A stretch of DNA of 33,627 nt, taken from NCBI RefSeq assembly GCF_947503125.1, contig NZ_CANNCR010000046.1:1-33627 (forward strand), written 5' to 3'. Each line of letters starts with the position of its first letter. Positions within the stretch are counted from its first letter, which is position 1. The notes beneath the pieces were generated by a model. It was not told where the DNA came from. It ran no database searches and saw nothing but the letters and a program-made list of their open reading frames with translations. Positions 1 to 8,929 of this stretch are shown here, piece by piece. The stretch comes from an uncultured Metabacillus sp. GTDB taxonomy: Bacteria; Bacillota; Bacilli; Bacillales; Bacillaceae. Both the position numbers and the translations under genes were made by a program.

Positions 1-151
1 AAAAGTCAAGGCTTTCGAGTGATGGAAGTTACAACTACTTGACGCTAAACTAACCATATATTTCCAGTTGAGTCATCATCGATGGCTTGTTTTGCTATGC
101 CCATTTTTTAACTGGGTGCCCAGAGTATTCATTTCAGACTTTCCATCTCCT

Positions 152-991
152 TTAATTTTTCACTTTCGAATGAGCTGATAAAATAACGTCCATATGACGG
201 GCTGTATCAATCGGCAGTTGTTTCGGTCCAATGGCATATGGGCTAAGTTCAGCTGTAAGGACATCGTCATAACCGATTTCTTCAAGCGCTTCCATTACAG
301 CAGACCAATTCACATCACCAGCTAATAGCGGAACAAAGCCGGTAATATTGCCAACCTTTGTACTAAAATCTTTTACATGCACCTTCTTAATTCGTTTCCC
401 AAGGATGCGGATCCACTGCTCTGGGTAGCCAAATTGCAGGACATTTCCGACATCAAAATATGCTTTTGCATATTCGGATTGCAGTTCATCAATATAGCGT
501 GCCATTTCAAGCGGTGATAGCAAAAATTTGTTCCAGACGTTTTCGATTCCAATTGTAACTTTTTGCTTCTCTGCCTCCTCCAGCACTTTGTTTAATTCTT
601 CCTGGCTCCTCTTATAACAGTTATCATAGGAAACTTCTTGGGAGACAGACCCTGGAACAACGAGCACGGTGTCGATCCCCATGATTGCAGCCAGTTCAAT
701 TTGTTTAAGAATGATCCTTCTGCCTTGTTCTCTTACATCTGCATCAGGTGAAGATAACGGACTTTGCCATAATAATCCTGTAGATAAGCTTCTTAATTGC
801 AACCCATATGATAGAGCAAGCTTGACAATGGCTTCAGCCTCTCCTGGGGTTGTATCCATTGTTAGTCCAATTCCCCCGGCATGATAGAGGTTTAATTCCA
901 CTGCATCAAAGCCAGCCTCCTTACTGTAAGTAAATACATCCTCTAATGATGTCCCTTCTGGGTAACACCATTGATTAATTCCTTTTAACAT
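152..991 (-). CDS. Sugar phosphate isomerase/epimerase (TIM barrel, AP endonuclease 2 family)
   Basis: This 279-residue protein has the xylose-isomerase-like TIM-barrel fold of sugar epimerases and isomerases. The likely divalent-metal ligands are visible in family order: E150 (GIENVW), D180 (YFDVGN), H205 (KVHVKDF) and E248 (LTAEL). The exact substrate cannot be read from the sequence; a keto-sugar or sugar acid derived from pectin is an inference from context. An upstream in-frame TTG (1024) is possible, but the ATG at 991 is preceded by AAGGGATG at good spacing, so I prefer it. It lies 49 bases downstream of the ROK regulator on the same strand and probably shares its transcript. No signal peptide is present, so it is cytosolic. 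Confidence 0.85.
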   Translation of the reverse strand: MLKGINQWCYPEGTSLEDVFTYSKEAGFDAVELNLYHAGGIGLTMDTTPGEAEAIVKLALSYGLQLRSLSTGLLWQSPLSSPDADVREQGRRIILKQIELAAIMGIDTVLVVPGSVSQEVSYDNCYKRSQEELNKVLEEAEKQKVTIGIENVWNKFLLSPLEMARYIDELQSEYAKAYFDVGNVLQFGYPEQWIRILGKRIKKVHVKDFSTKVGNITGFVPLLAGDVNWSAVMEALEEIGYDDVLTAELSPYAIGPKQLPIDTARHMDVILSAHSKVKN

Positions 992-1040
992 ATACACCCA
1001 TCCCTTTATTTTTGATTTAATCAACTACTTTATAAACTTT

Positions 1041-2252
1041 TCAGCCTTGCATGAGTGAAAAACGAAACTGATCCTGCAATAAAACAGATGCAGCTCCTAT
1101 CATTTCAAGGTCACCACCTAAGGAAGACGGTAATATCTTCAAGTCTTCAGCCATCGCTTCCATGACGTTCTCTAATACCGAGGTTCTAAGCTTTGTTAAA
1201 TAAATTGGATTATTTGCTACGACCTCACCTCCTATAATGATCACCTCAGGATTAAATAAATGAACAAGATTAATGATACTTTTTGATAAATAGGACACAG
1301 TTTCATCACATAATTTGACGGCCAACTCATCATTTTCTTGAAGGGCTTCACTGAATATGGCGGGAGTAATAGCCGTCATATTCCCATTCACCTTTTCCAG
1401 CATTATTGAGGATTTGCCGCTAGAAAGTGAAGAAAGGATCCTTGAAAAAATAGCCGGCCAGCTTACATAGGTTTCAAGACAGCCAATATTTCCGCATTCA
1501 CACTGGAAGCCCCCGCGGTCGATGCTAGTATGGCCAAATTCACCAGCCCCGCCGTTATGCCCCCTGTAAATTTCACCATTCACAACAATTCCTGCGCCAA
1601 CCCCATCCCCCTGTGTGATATAGATCATATTTTGATGTGAACTGTATAAACCAAAGTTTTTTTCAGCAAGGATATAGGCATTTGTATCATTATCCAGATA
1701 AACCTTTTTTAGAAACCTTTGCTCTAGTAAACTCTTTAATGGGACATTTTTAAGTTTTAGCTCAGCATTGTACCTTACGACACCTTTAGAGGAATTAACA
1801 ATCCCTTGCGTAATCATGGAAATGCCGATACAATGCTCCTTATTTTGGGACCTGCTCATGAAATCCTCTATTAAATCAAGTAAATACTTGGTGAATGCTT
1901 CGCCTTGATACGAGTTTGTTGAAAACATTTCCTTCCTTTTTACCTTTGCCTCTAAGTTCATCTCTGCCATCGTAATAACAGAACTGCGAATCGAAATCCC
2001 GATTAAATATTTTGAATCAGGTGAAAACCTCACAAGAATTGGTTTTCTCCCCCCGCTTGAATGACCAATTCCATCTTCATAAACAAGGCCTTCCTGAATT
2101 AATTCCGAAACCGCAGAGGTAACAGTTGTAGGACTTAATTTATTTTTTTTCGCAATATCAGATCTTGAAATTGGCCCCTGTAGTCTAATCGTTTCTAAGA
2201 CGATGGAGCGATTAAGTTCTTGGATTAATTTTAAATCTCCTGTTCTCTTCAT
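1041..2252 (-). CDS. ROK-family transcriptional regulator (XylR/NagC type)
   Basis: The 403-residue protein has an N-terminal winged helix-turn-helix (about residues 15-60, with SRSDIAKKNKLSPTTVTSAV) followed by a full ROK sugar-kinase-like domain. The ROK zinc site is intact: H241 (GHTSID) with C251, C253 and C258 (CECGNIGC). Proteins with both parts are normally repressors released by a sugar, and the kinase fold serves as sensor. It probably controls the adjacent isomerase and perhaps the pectin operon, which is an inference from position. The start at 2252 has only a distant AAGGGGTG upstream, so initiation may be weak. A cre-like site lies about 130 bases upstream (2381-2396), suggesting carbon catabolite control. 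Confidence 0.9.
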   Translation of the reverse strand: MKRTGDLKLIQELNRSIVLETIRLQGPISRSDIAKKNKLSPTTVTSAVSELIQEGLVYEDGIGHSSGGRKPILVRFSPDSKYLIGISIRSSVITMAEMNLEAKVKRKEMFSTNSYQGEAFTKYLLDLIEDFMSRSQNKEHCIGISMITQGIVNSSKGVVRYNAELKLKNVPLKSLLEQRFLKKVYLDNDTNAYILAEKNFGLYSSHQNMIYITQGDGVGAGIVVNGEIYRGHNGGAGEFGHTSIDRGGFQCECGNIGCLETYVSWPAIFSRILSSLSSGKSSIMLEKVNGNMTAITPAIFSEALQENDELAVKLCDETVSYLSKSIINLVHLFNPEVIIIGGEVVANNPIYLTKLRTSVLENVMEAMAEDLKILPSSLGGDLEMIGAASVLLQDQFRFSLMQG

Positions 2253-2380
2253 AAATTGTCTATGACACCCCTTATTTTATGATTAGTTTGTTTTTCCAGT
2301 GGGTTTATTAAGTGTGAATGCTTTTTGTAAGGGGACTCCTTTTCTAATGTATATTTCACTATGGTCCAGTGGTTCGATAT

Positions 2381-2396
2381 TGGAAAGCGATTACAT
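2381..2396 (+). promoter_or_regulatory. Candidate cre (CcpA) site upstream of the ROK gene
   Basis: TGGAAAGCGATTACAT matches the cre consensus WTGNAARCGNWWWCAW at 15 of 16 positions (the second T is G). It lies 129-144 bases upstream of the ROK start codon. CcpA binding is inferred from the motif only. Confidence 0.45.
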
Positions 2397-2664
2397 TTTA
2401 AAAAAATAAATGATAATAAACTGTTCACTGCTGATAGTATATCAATGATGAAGGATGAGAAGATATTGAGTGTATTGTCCTGCAAGGATGAAGTAATATG
2501 AATGTGATAAAGACGATGTAGTTACTAATTAACTTTTTCCAATGACTTTATTAAGTTATATGTCCATATTAACAAATCCATAAATGATTTCAATATTTAG
2601 CCTCCACTTTTTGTTCGTCAAAAACTGACAAACAGCAATGTATGTTAAAATGAATTTTTTAACG

Positions 2665-2706
2665 AATAGGGACAGTCTCCGAAAATATTAGGAAACTGCC
2701 CCCATA
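2665..2706 (-). terminator. Imperfect hairpin, probable end of the pectin operon
   Basis: GGGACAGTCTCC (from 2669) pairs, with G-U and mismatches, with GGAAACTGCCCCC (to 2703), leaving a short AT loop. On the minus strand it follows the pectin methylesterase gene. The T-tract after it is poor on the minus strand, while six A's flank it on the plus strand. The arm resembles other GTCTC hairpins in the window (18923, 22864, 31122). Confidence 0.4.
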
Positions 2707-2752
2707 AAAAAGCACTCTATGAAGTTGAACTATTCCTCCATAAGGCATTCAC

Positions 2753-2815
2753 TTAATTAAACCCCAGCACCTTATTCCCATCTACAACCAGTTCCCACGA
2801 TTTTCTTAGCTCCAT
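2753..2815 (-). pseudogene. Short 3' gene remnant after the pectin methylesterase gene
   Basis: An open frame reading MELRKSWELVVDG and ending GFN-stop runs here, and the frame is also open upstream into the end of the pectinesterase gene. It has no Shine-Dalgarno sequence, yet the composition looks like real protein. I read it as the tail of a deleted downstream gene of the operon. I do not recognise the family. A chance ORF of 20 codons is possible. Confidence 0.25.
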
Positions 2816-2820
2816 ATCGA

Positions 2821-3834
2821 CTAAAATGGTGATAATCCGGTGATGTGTTTTGAAGATTCATAGCCTTCAAGAAAAGATGGCCAATCATCTTCTGCACGTA
2901 AAACATGTTCAATAGAATACTCCTTTGCTTCTTCCTTTGTTAACACCTTTGCCCATTTCACACGTTTTTCCATGCAGCCGCCTGGACCGCTGCTGTTGTA
3001 CTCTGCATAGAAGGCTGATTTTTCTGCATGGGGCTTATTCCAATTATTCCAGCCCTCCTCCTTGATGTGCTCATCCATCCAACAATTAATGAAAACCGTT
3101 TTGGCATAATCCCGCCAAGGTCTTCCTAAGTACACTGTATTTGGGGCTGCATTACTTGTTAAGCGGCAGTCAATAAAGACGTAGCCAAACCTTTGCTCAA
3201 TTGGAGTCGAGGCTGCAGTAATATATCCGTTGACCTCGCTGGAACGATCTTTACTAAAAATCTCACATTTATGAAAGACTGCCGTAGCTGAGCCAAAGAT
3301 AAAATCAACATCACCTTCCATATAACAGTTTGAAAAATAACTTCTTCCTGCCCGTCTTTCCAATCCATCCCTAGGGCCGCCAAAACGATTGCCTTCGATT
3401 GGTTTAGGAGGAAGCGGAGCAGTAAATAAGGTATCTTGACTTCCTAAAAAAGAACAATGATAGAATTCAAGCTTATCTGCGTCAACATAAACTGCAACTG
3501 CTTGGCCTACTTCAGTCCCGCAGCCGGCATGATTTTCAAAGGTGACATTTTGTGCAATAAAATGGTCGCCGGTTATAAGAGTGGAGTATGAAGAAAAGGT
3601 CCCCATCTTTTCCCCATTTGGCAGCTGCTTTTTGGCATAATCGCCAAACGTAATTTTCACTTTATCCTTATCCGTCCCAATCAAGGAAATAAAAGGCTTG
3701 TTGATCTCAAGCTTCTCATGATACACACCATCTTTTATATAGATGATTACTCTTTCATGGTTATTTTCGGGTATACTGTTAATCGCTTCTTGAATCGTTG
3801 TAAATTGGCCGCTTCCATCTTGTGCAACAATCAT
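2821..3834 (-). CDS. Pectin methylesterase (carbohydrate esterase family 8), cytosolic
   Basis: This 337-residue enzyme removes methyl groups from galacturonate units of pectin oligomers. The CE8 signatures are complete: Q111 in GQAVAVYVD, D134 in GSQDTLF, the nucleophile D177 in GDVDFIFGS, and R238/W240 in LGRPWR. The N-terminus (MIVAQDGSGQFTTIQEAI) starts directly in the beta-helix and has no signal peptide. Extracellular family members carry one, so this copy should act on imported oligosaccharides. It is the last complete gene of the operon, 12 bases after the esterase gene. Demethylation would make substrates accessible to the GH28 and GH105 enzymes encoded just upstream. Confidence 0.93.
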   Translation of the reverse strand: MIVAQDGSGQFTTIQEAINSIPENNHERVIIYIKDGVYHEKLEINKPFISLIGTDKDKVKITFGDYAKKQLPNGEKMGTFSSYSTLITGDHFIAQNVTFENHAGCGTEVGQAVAVYVDADKLEFYHCSFLGSQDTLFTAPLPPKPIEGNRFGGPRDGLERRAGRSYFSNCYMEGDVDFIFGSATAVFHKCEIFSKDRSSEVNGYITAASTPIEQRFGYVFIDCRLTSNAAPNTVYLGRPWRDYAKTVFINCWMDEHIKEEGWNNWNKPHAEKSAFYAEYNSSGPGGCMEKRVKWAKVLTKEEAKEYSIEHVLRAEDDWPSFLEGYESSKHITGLSPF

Positions 3835-3846
3835 CTTATCACCATC

Positions 3847-4755
3847 TTATAATTTGCTTTGGAGAAACGCACAGACATCTGATCGCATCGCGGCGGTCTC
3901 AATATGTCCGCACTGATAGCGAAGCATCTGCCAATTCTCCGGATGATTCTCAGCTGCATATTTTTCTTTTAATGCTTCATCAATGATCGTTAACCCCTCA
4001 AAAGGTGTAAGCCTATCATCATTTCCAACCACACTCAAATGCGGCCGCGGGGCGATCAGCGCTTGAATTTCCGCTGTTTGAAAATATTTTAATAGACTCG
4101 GAACATATGAATAATAGCCATGATGATCTAGTCCGCGTTTTTGGATCAATGTTTGGGCATCAACTTGAGCTGCAATATCGATACATACCTTTATCCGGAC
4201 ATCGAGCGCAGAAAGCCACCATGCCATTAATCCGCCCATTGACATACCAACAGTAGCGATTCTGGCAGGATCAACATCCTCTCTCGCTGTTAAATAGTCA
4301 ACCGCACGCATATTATCATAAATCATCATTCCCCACATGACTTGGCCCTTCCAAAGCATTTCTTTAAATAATTCACTTTCAGCCTTGCCTCTTCTCTCGC
4401 CAAATCCCCACATATCAATGCATAGGACATTATATCCTAAAGCTGTCAGCTCTTCGGCATATGATTTTTTCTGAAAGTAGTCACTGCTTTGGATCAGTTC
4501 CGACTTGCCTATATGATAATTTCCGCCGTGGGAATGATTAAAAAGAACAACCGGCAGCTTCCCTGTGCCTTCTTTTGGGCGGGCAAAATAGGCTGGTACC
4601 GGGTCGATTCCGTTTAAGTCTAACAACAGGACTTCAAGGATGTATGACCCTTTATCTATTTCAGCTATTTTTCTTTCTTTTATTAAATCTGTCTTTTCCG
4701 GCAGGTCCCCTAATAACGAAAACAGTTTTTGACGTTGGCTATCTTGATAATCCAT
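3847..4755 (-). CDS. Alpha/beta-hydrolase, probable (acetyl)esterase of pectin or xylan oligomers
   Basis: The 302-residue protein has the dienelactone-hydrolase/S9-like alpha/beta fold. Visible catalytic parts are the nucleophile S172 in GMSMGG, an acidic residue at D246/D247 in GNDDRLTP, and H284 in QCGHIE. The oxyanion-hole region is NHSHGG at 73-78. It resembles uncharacterised Bacillus hydrolases such as YtaP. Removing acetyl groups from imported pectin or xylan fragments fits the flanking CE8 and GH28 genes (gaps of 12 and 25 bases), but the substrate is inferred. There is no signal peptide. The ATG at 4755 is preceded by GGGTGG at short spacing. Confidence 0.8.
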   Translation of the reverse strand: MDYQDSQRQKLFSLLGDLPEKTDLIKERKIAEIDKGSYILEVLLLDLNGIDPVPAYFARPKEGTGKLPVVLFNHSHGGNYHIGKSELIQSSDYFQKKSYAEELTALGYNVLCIDMWGFGERRGKAESELFKEMLWKGQVMWGMMIYDNMRAVDYLTAREDVDPARIATVGMSMGGLMAWWLSALDVRIKVCIDIAAQVDAQTLIQKRGLDHHGYYSYVPSLLKYFQTAEIQALIAPRPHLSVVGNDDRLTPFEGLTIIDEALKEKYAAENHPENWQMLRYQCGHIETAAMRSDVCAFLQSKL

Positions 4756-4780
4756 TTTTCCACCCTTTTCATGATCCGTA

Positions 4781-6139
4781 TTAAGTATGTAACGTTACAT
4801 TGTTTAACACGATCATTGAATCATCAGTTCTTGAATGTTTTGATTTACAGTTACTAAATTCAATATCATGCCCATTCTCTACATAAAAGGCAGGACCTTC
4901 ATGGTTGCTGACTGTTACTCGATTAAAATGAATGCCTCTCACGTTTCCGCAAAAAAAGCCGCGTTGTTTCATTGGCTCAAGCTCAGACATCATTGCAGGC
5001 ATTCCTGGTTCTGCATCATCAGCCATAGCCACCTGCACATCATCAAACGTTACATCCTCTACATACATTTCTGCTAAGCCGTATAAAAATCCTGCAGCAG
5101 CACTTACCTCACGTGCTGTAATCTGAGAGAAATGTATTCTTCTAAAAGCAGGTGTTTCCTCTGTAACTGGATAAGGATTTTTATCCCAAACATATTTGTC
5201 CTTACCGCGTGGGCCGCAAAAGTAGTAAAGATTTGCGATAAATGGACAGATCACGCCTTTCATGATGATATTACTTACGCGAATATCTTCGACAACTCCA
5301 CCTCGTCCACGTCTTGATTTTAGGCGAATGCCGCGGTCTGTTCCTTCGAATACGCAGTTACTTACCGTTACGTTGCGAATGTCTCCGCTCATTTCGCTTC
5401 CAAGCACAACGCCGCCATGTCCATGGATCATCGTACAGTTTGTGATCGTAATATTTTCGCAAGGAATCCGCTCTTTTGTGTCCTCTGTGCCTGCTTTAAT
5501 CGCAATACAATCATCACCAACATCAATATGACAATCTGAAATTCGTACATTTCGGCATGACTCTGGATCAATTCCATCTGTATTTGGAGAATGACTTGGG
5601 TTTACGATCGATAGATTATGAATCGTTACATCCTCACAGCAGATAGGATTGACCGTCCAGCTTGGTGACTGAATCATTTTAACTCCAGATAGTAGAATAT
5701 GTTTACAAGAGTCAAAGCTTACCAGCTTTGGACGAGGATATTTATTTTCTTTTTTGCGGAACAGGTCCCACCAAAATTGACCATTTCCATCTAGCGTTCC
5801 ATGCCCTGTTACAGAAATGTTTTCACTGTTTTCTGCATAAATGCATGATGCATAAACATCCCTAATTACACCTTCCCAGCGAGAATGGACGATCGGATAT
5901 TCGTCCACATCTGTACTAAAAAATAGAGTCGAACCAGCCTCTAAAAATAGATTTACATTGCTTTTTAAGATAACCGCCCCGGTGAGAAAACGGCCTGCTG
6001 GAACATAAACCGTTCCTCCGCCATTTTCCACGCAAGCATTAATGGCCTGGGCAATCGCTTTCGTATTGACTGTTTTCCCATCTCCAATTGCTCCATATTG
6101 CGTAATGTCATACAAGCTGGATGTCATGGTCGATACCAT
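4781..6139 (-). CDS. Polygalacturonase / exo-polygalacturonosidase (GH28), cytosolic
   Basis: This 452-residue right-handed beta-helix enzyme hydrolyses alpha-1,4 galacturonic acid linkages. All four GH28 motifs are present in order: NTD at 186-188, DD at 209-210, GHGG with H241, and the R-L-K motif R272-K274. The lack of a signal peptide and the gene context suggest it acts, probably as an exo-enzyme, on imported oligogalacturonides. A GTG codon lies one codon upstream, but the ATG at 6139 has GGGGAG at proper spacing. It is 15 bases downstream of the GH105 gene. The xylosidase further up the operon suggests the natural substrate may include xylogalacturonan. Confidence 0.93.
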   Translation of the reverse strand: MVSTMTSSLYDITQYGAIGDGKTVNTKAIAQAINACVENGGGTVYVPAGRFLTGAVILKSNVNLFLEAGSTLFFSTDVDEYPIVHSRWEGVIRDVYASCIYAENSENISVTGHGTLDGNGQFWWDLFRKKENKYPRPKLVSFDSCKHILLSGVKMIQSPSWTVNPICCEDVTIHNLSIVNPSHSPNTDGIDPESCRNVRISDCHIDVGDDCIAIKAGTEDTKERIPCENITITNCTMIHGHGGVVLGSEMSGDIRNVTVSNCVFEGTDRGIRLKSRRGRGGVVEDIRVSNIIMKGVICPFIANLYYFCGPRGKDKYVWDKNPYPVTEETPAFRRIHFSQITAREVSAAAGFLYGLAEMYVEDVTFDDVQVAMADDAEPGMPAMMSELEPMKQRGFFCGNVRGIHFNRVTVSNHEGPAFYVENGHDIEFSNCKSKHSRTDDSMIVLNNVTLHT

Positions 6140-6154
6140 CACAATCTCCCCTTT

Positions 6155-7288
6155 CTATTGGTCGTTTTCCACTTCAGCTGCCGCTAAAATAAAAGCCCCT
6201 ACTCCCTTAAGATCATTCGTAATAATCGGTTCGCTTATATAATATTCAAACGTTCCATCCCGCTTATCAGGACCGCCCAGCCCTGCAACCTGGCAATTTT
6301 TATTTAAGTTAACCAAGCCTTCACTTGTAACCGTTACAAACTCCTCAATAATGCCCTTATAGACACGGTCTGCAACATTTGCCCAGTCTTTGTTTAAATA
6401 ACCAAGCCTTACTCCCTTTGCAATGGCATATAAAATCATGCAGGAGGCTGATGCTTCAAGATAATTCCCTTTGCGGTCTCCCTTATCAAGGACCTGATAC
6501 CAAACTCCAGATTCTTTGTCTTGAACATTTTTTAAGGCGGTTAATACTTCTGTCAGCAATACAAGTAATGCATCACGGTCTTTATGAGTTTCTGGAAGGA
6601 AATCAAGGGTATCCACCAAACCCATTACAAACCAGCCCATGGACCTTCCCCAGAAATTCTTTGAATGGCCTGTTTCCGGATTGCACCATGGCTGTACCTT
6701 CTTTTCATCAAATGCATGATAAAGGAGCCCTGTTTCATGATCTTTCGTGTTTTTGACACATAGTAAAAATTGTTTTGTGATATCATCAAATTCCTCTTCC
6801 TTGCCAAACTCCTTTACATACTCTGCATAGAATGGGGAACCCATATACAGGCCGTCTAACCAAATCTGATAGGGATAGACTTTTTTATGCCAGAAAACGC
6901 CTTCTGACGTACGCGGATGTGATTCCAATTGCCTTCTTAAAAGATCTACCGCTTTTTTATACTTCTTTTCACCTGTTTCCTTATATAAGGTAAGCAAAAC
7001 CTTGCCATTGTTTATATGATCAATATTAAAGTGATTGATATCATATTCCCTTATTTCGCCCTCTTCATTTACAAAGGCATCCATGTTCTTTTTCATATAA
7101 TCAAAATACTTTTGCTCACATGTTTTTTTCCAAACCAGTTCTGTTCCCTTTAACACAACGCCATAATCATACGACCATTTATCATTTTGCACACCTGCAC
7201 ACAAAAGCGGCCGGCGCGCAATAACAGAGTCAATCATTCTCTTTGACCAATTAAGCGTTTTTGTTTCCATGTTTTTCATCCCTTTCAT
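6155..7288 (-). CDS. Unsaturated rhamnogalacturonyl/glucuronyl hydrolase (GH105, YteR-like)
   Basis: The 377-residue protein is of the GH88/GH105 (alpha/alpha)6 barrel class, which removes the 4,5-unsaturated uronic acid left by pectate or rhamnogalacturonan lyases. The general-acid aspartate is D145 in WLDGLYMGSPF, matching the YteR DGLYM motif, and the conserved GRSMGW follows later. Three in-frame ATGs are close together (7288, 7279, 7270). Each start before 7251 makes the gene overlap the end of the GH43 gene by 20-38 bases, which implies translational coupling. It is cytosolic. Its presence means lyase products are imported, although the local lyase gene is broken. Confidence 0.9.
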   Translation of the reverse strand: MKGMKNMETKTLNWSKRMIDSVIARRPLLCAGVQNDKWSYDYGVVLKGTELVWKKTCEQKYFDYMKKNMDAFVNEEGEIREYDINHFNIDHINNGKVLLTLYKETGEKKYKKAVDLLRRQLESHPRTSEGVFWHKKVYPYQIWLDGLYMGSPFYAEYVKEFGKEEEFDDITKQFLLCVKNTKDHETGLLYHAFDEKKVQPWCNPETGHSKNFWGRSMGWFVMGLVDTLDFLPETHKDRDALLVLLTEVLTALKNVQDKESGVWYQVLDKGDRKGNYLEASASCMILYAIAKGVRLGYLNKDWANVADRVYKGIIEEFVTVTSEGLVNLNKNCQVAGLGGPDKRDGTFEYYISEPIITNDLKGVGAFILAAAEVENDQ

Positions 7289-8864
7289 CTATTTCCTTTG
7301 GTTTGTAAATGAAATAATGAAAATCAGCATGTTTGTTTGTGCCTTGCAGATCCTGGACACATAATCCAATAAAGTTTCCAGTAAACCCGTTCCCCTCATC
7401 CGAAAGATGGGCAATACTGATTGGTCCTTCGACTTCGTGCCAATCATTTGTGTCAGTTGTATAAAAGAAGGTTGCATCTGCATCCTTTAACACCGCTTTC
7501 AGTCCGCAGCTCTTTGTCCCTTCAACGGAAATCCACAGATTTAGCTGCTCAAACTCTCCCCAGACACATCTCATAATATTGAGACATTTTCCTTTTTCCT
7601 CATCATGTGAAAGATAGAAGTAGACATAATTATCGGTGTTGTAATAAAGAACAAGGCCGGCCATTTGTAAAAATGTTTCCGGTTCAAATTCTATTTCAGT
7701 TTCGGCTTCACAAAAGAAATGCTGCTGTCTTCTTGCGATTAAATGCTGATCATGTAACGAATGAAGCGATTCCCCGCCCTTGATTCGCAAATAGCCTTTC
7801 CGTTCTGATAATGAACACCAGGTTTCATCCGGGGCTTTGCGAAGCGTATTCCATGTTGGATGTAAGGCTTCGCTCTGGAATTCATCATGTTCATTTTGAT
7901 CGTGCGAAAATGGGTGCTGCGGCAGGTTGGGAGCTTTCACTTCAACTTGAGCTTCATTGCCGCCGCATTCAAGACGAAGCCATCCGTCATCAGTCCATTT
8001 CACACGCTGGAGTGCTGTTTCACGGCCTAATATGGAATAGTTGCCATTGACCGGACGGCTGCATAAATGTGCCATAAACCATTCACCCGTTTGCGTGCAA
8101 ACTAAACTGCCGTGACCAGCCTTCTGCAATGGTAAATGTTCATCATGTGCAGATGTTAACATCGGATTTAACGGGTCTACTTCATAAGGACCTGTGATTT
8201 CTTTTGACCTTGCTACCGTAACGGCATGAGTTTTGCCTGTTCCTCCTTCAGCTGTGATCAAATAGTAATAACCGTTTTGTTTGTAAAGATGAGGAGCTTC
8301 TGTTTTTCTTAATTCTGTGCCATCAAAGATTTTATAAATTGGCCCAACTAATTTTCCCGCATCTGGTGAGTACTCCTGCATGACAATCCCAGCGGATTTA
8401 TTCCTACCGTCAATTCGATAATCCCAATGAACATTTAAAAGCCATTTTCGTCCATCCTCATCATGAAATAGCGAGGGATCAAAACTTCCGCTGTTTAAGA
8501 AGATCGGTTTTGACCAAGGCCCGGTCACATCAGTTGCCGTAACCAAGTAGTTATGGGCATCTTTAAACGGATACTTGCTTCTCTTTACATCTGTGTACAC
8601 TAAATAAAACAAACCGTCATGATAGCTTAACGCAGGTGCCCAAACGCTGCATGAATCCGGATTCCCTGTAAAGTTTATTTCATCATTTAATATATTTGTA
8701 AGATGTCTCCAGTTTTGTAAATCCTTCGAATGATAGACAGGTACACCTGGATACCACTCAAAGGTTGAGGTAACGATATAATAGTCGTCTCCAGTACGAA
8801 TAATACAAGGGTCGGGATGAAATCCGGTTAAGATTGGATTTTTAATAGAGCAATGATTTTCCAT
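7251..8864 (-). CDS. Beta-xylosidase (GH43) with C-terminal beta-sandwich domain
   Basis: This 537-residue enzyme has a five-bladed GH43 propeller (about 1-310) and a C-terminal concanavalin-like domain (about 330-530), as in XynB-type xylosidases. The three acidic catalytic residues are visible: D18 in HPDP, D129 in SFDPSLF and E189 in KTEAPHL. It has no signal peptide. The ATG at 8864 is preceded by AAGGAG seven bases away; an in-frame TTG lies two codons upstream. In a pectin operon it could remove xylose from xylogalacturonan or act on co-imported xylo-oligosaccharides. A hairpin (8883-8919) separates it from the lipoprotein gene and may lower expression of the enzyme half of the operon. 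Confidence 0.92.
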   Translation of the reverse strand: MENHCSIKNPILTGFHPDPCIIRTGDDYYIVTSTFEWYPGVPVYHSKDLQNWRHLTNILNDEINFTGNPDSCSVWAPALSYHDGLFYLVYTDVKRSKYPFKDAHNYLVTATDVTGPWSKPIFLNSGSFDPSLFHDEDGRKWLLNVHWDYRIDGRNKSAGIVMQEYSPDAGKLVGPIYKIFDGTELRKTEAPHLYKQNGYYYLITAEGGTGKTHAVTVARSKEITGPYEVDPLNPMLTSAHDEHLPLQKAGHGSLVCTQTGEWFMAHLCSRPVNGNYSILGRETALQRVKWTDDGWLRLECGGNEAQVEVKAPNLPQHPFSHDQNEHDEFQSEALHPTWNTLRKAPDETWCSLSERKGYLRIKGGESLHSLHDQHLIARRQQHFFCEAETEIEFEPETFLQMAGLVLYYNTDNYVYFYLSHDEEKGKCLNIMRCVWGEFEQLNLWISVEGTKSCGLKAVLKDADATFFYTTDTNDWHEVEGPISIAHLSDEGNGFTGNFIGLCVQDLQGTNKHADFHYFIYKPKEIDERDEKHGNKNA

Positions 8865-8882
8865 GTTCAATCTCCTTATTTG

Positions 8883-8919
8883 AAAGGTCCTACCTTCTGA
8901 TAAGAAGAAAGGACCTTTT
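8883..8919 (-). terminator. Hairpin between the transporter and enzyme halves of the operon
   Basis: AAAGGTCC (8883) pairs with GGACCTTT (to 8918), and inner CTTCT pairs with AGAAG. On the minus strand it directly follows the lipoprotein stop and is followed by only three T's before CAAATAAGG, so it is more likely a partial terminator or mRNA stabiliser than a full stop. Confidence 0.6.
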
Positions 8920-8929
8920 ATTCGTACCG

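Noticed and set aside
1-151. Short minus-strand ORFs after the isomerase gene (for example a 19-codon frame from an ATG near 101)
   Set aside because: Too short, no clear ribosome binding site and no recognisable similarity. I see nothing supportable in this stretch.
2249-2485. 78-codon minus-strand ORF ending at the ROK start
   Set aside because: No ribosome binding site, and it spans the ROK promoter region and cre-like site. Its hydrophobic start is explained by AT-rich DNA.
6379-6756. 125-codon plus-strand ORF opposite the GH105 gene
   Set aside because: Shadow of a GH105 enzyme with recognisable motifs; its composition is unlike a real protein.
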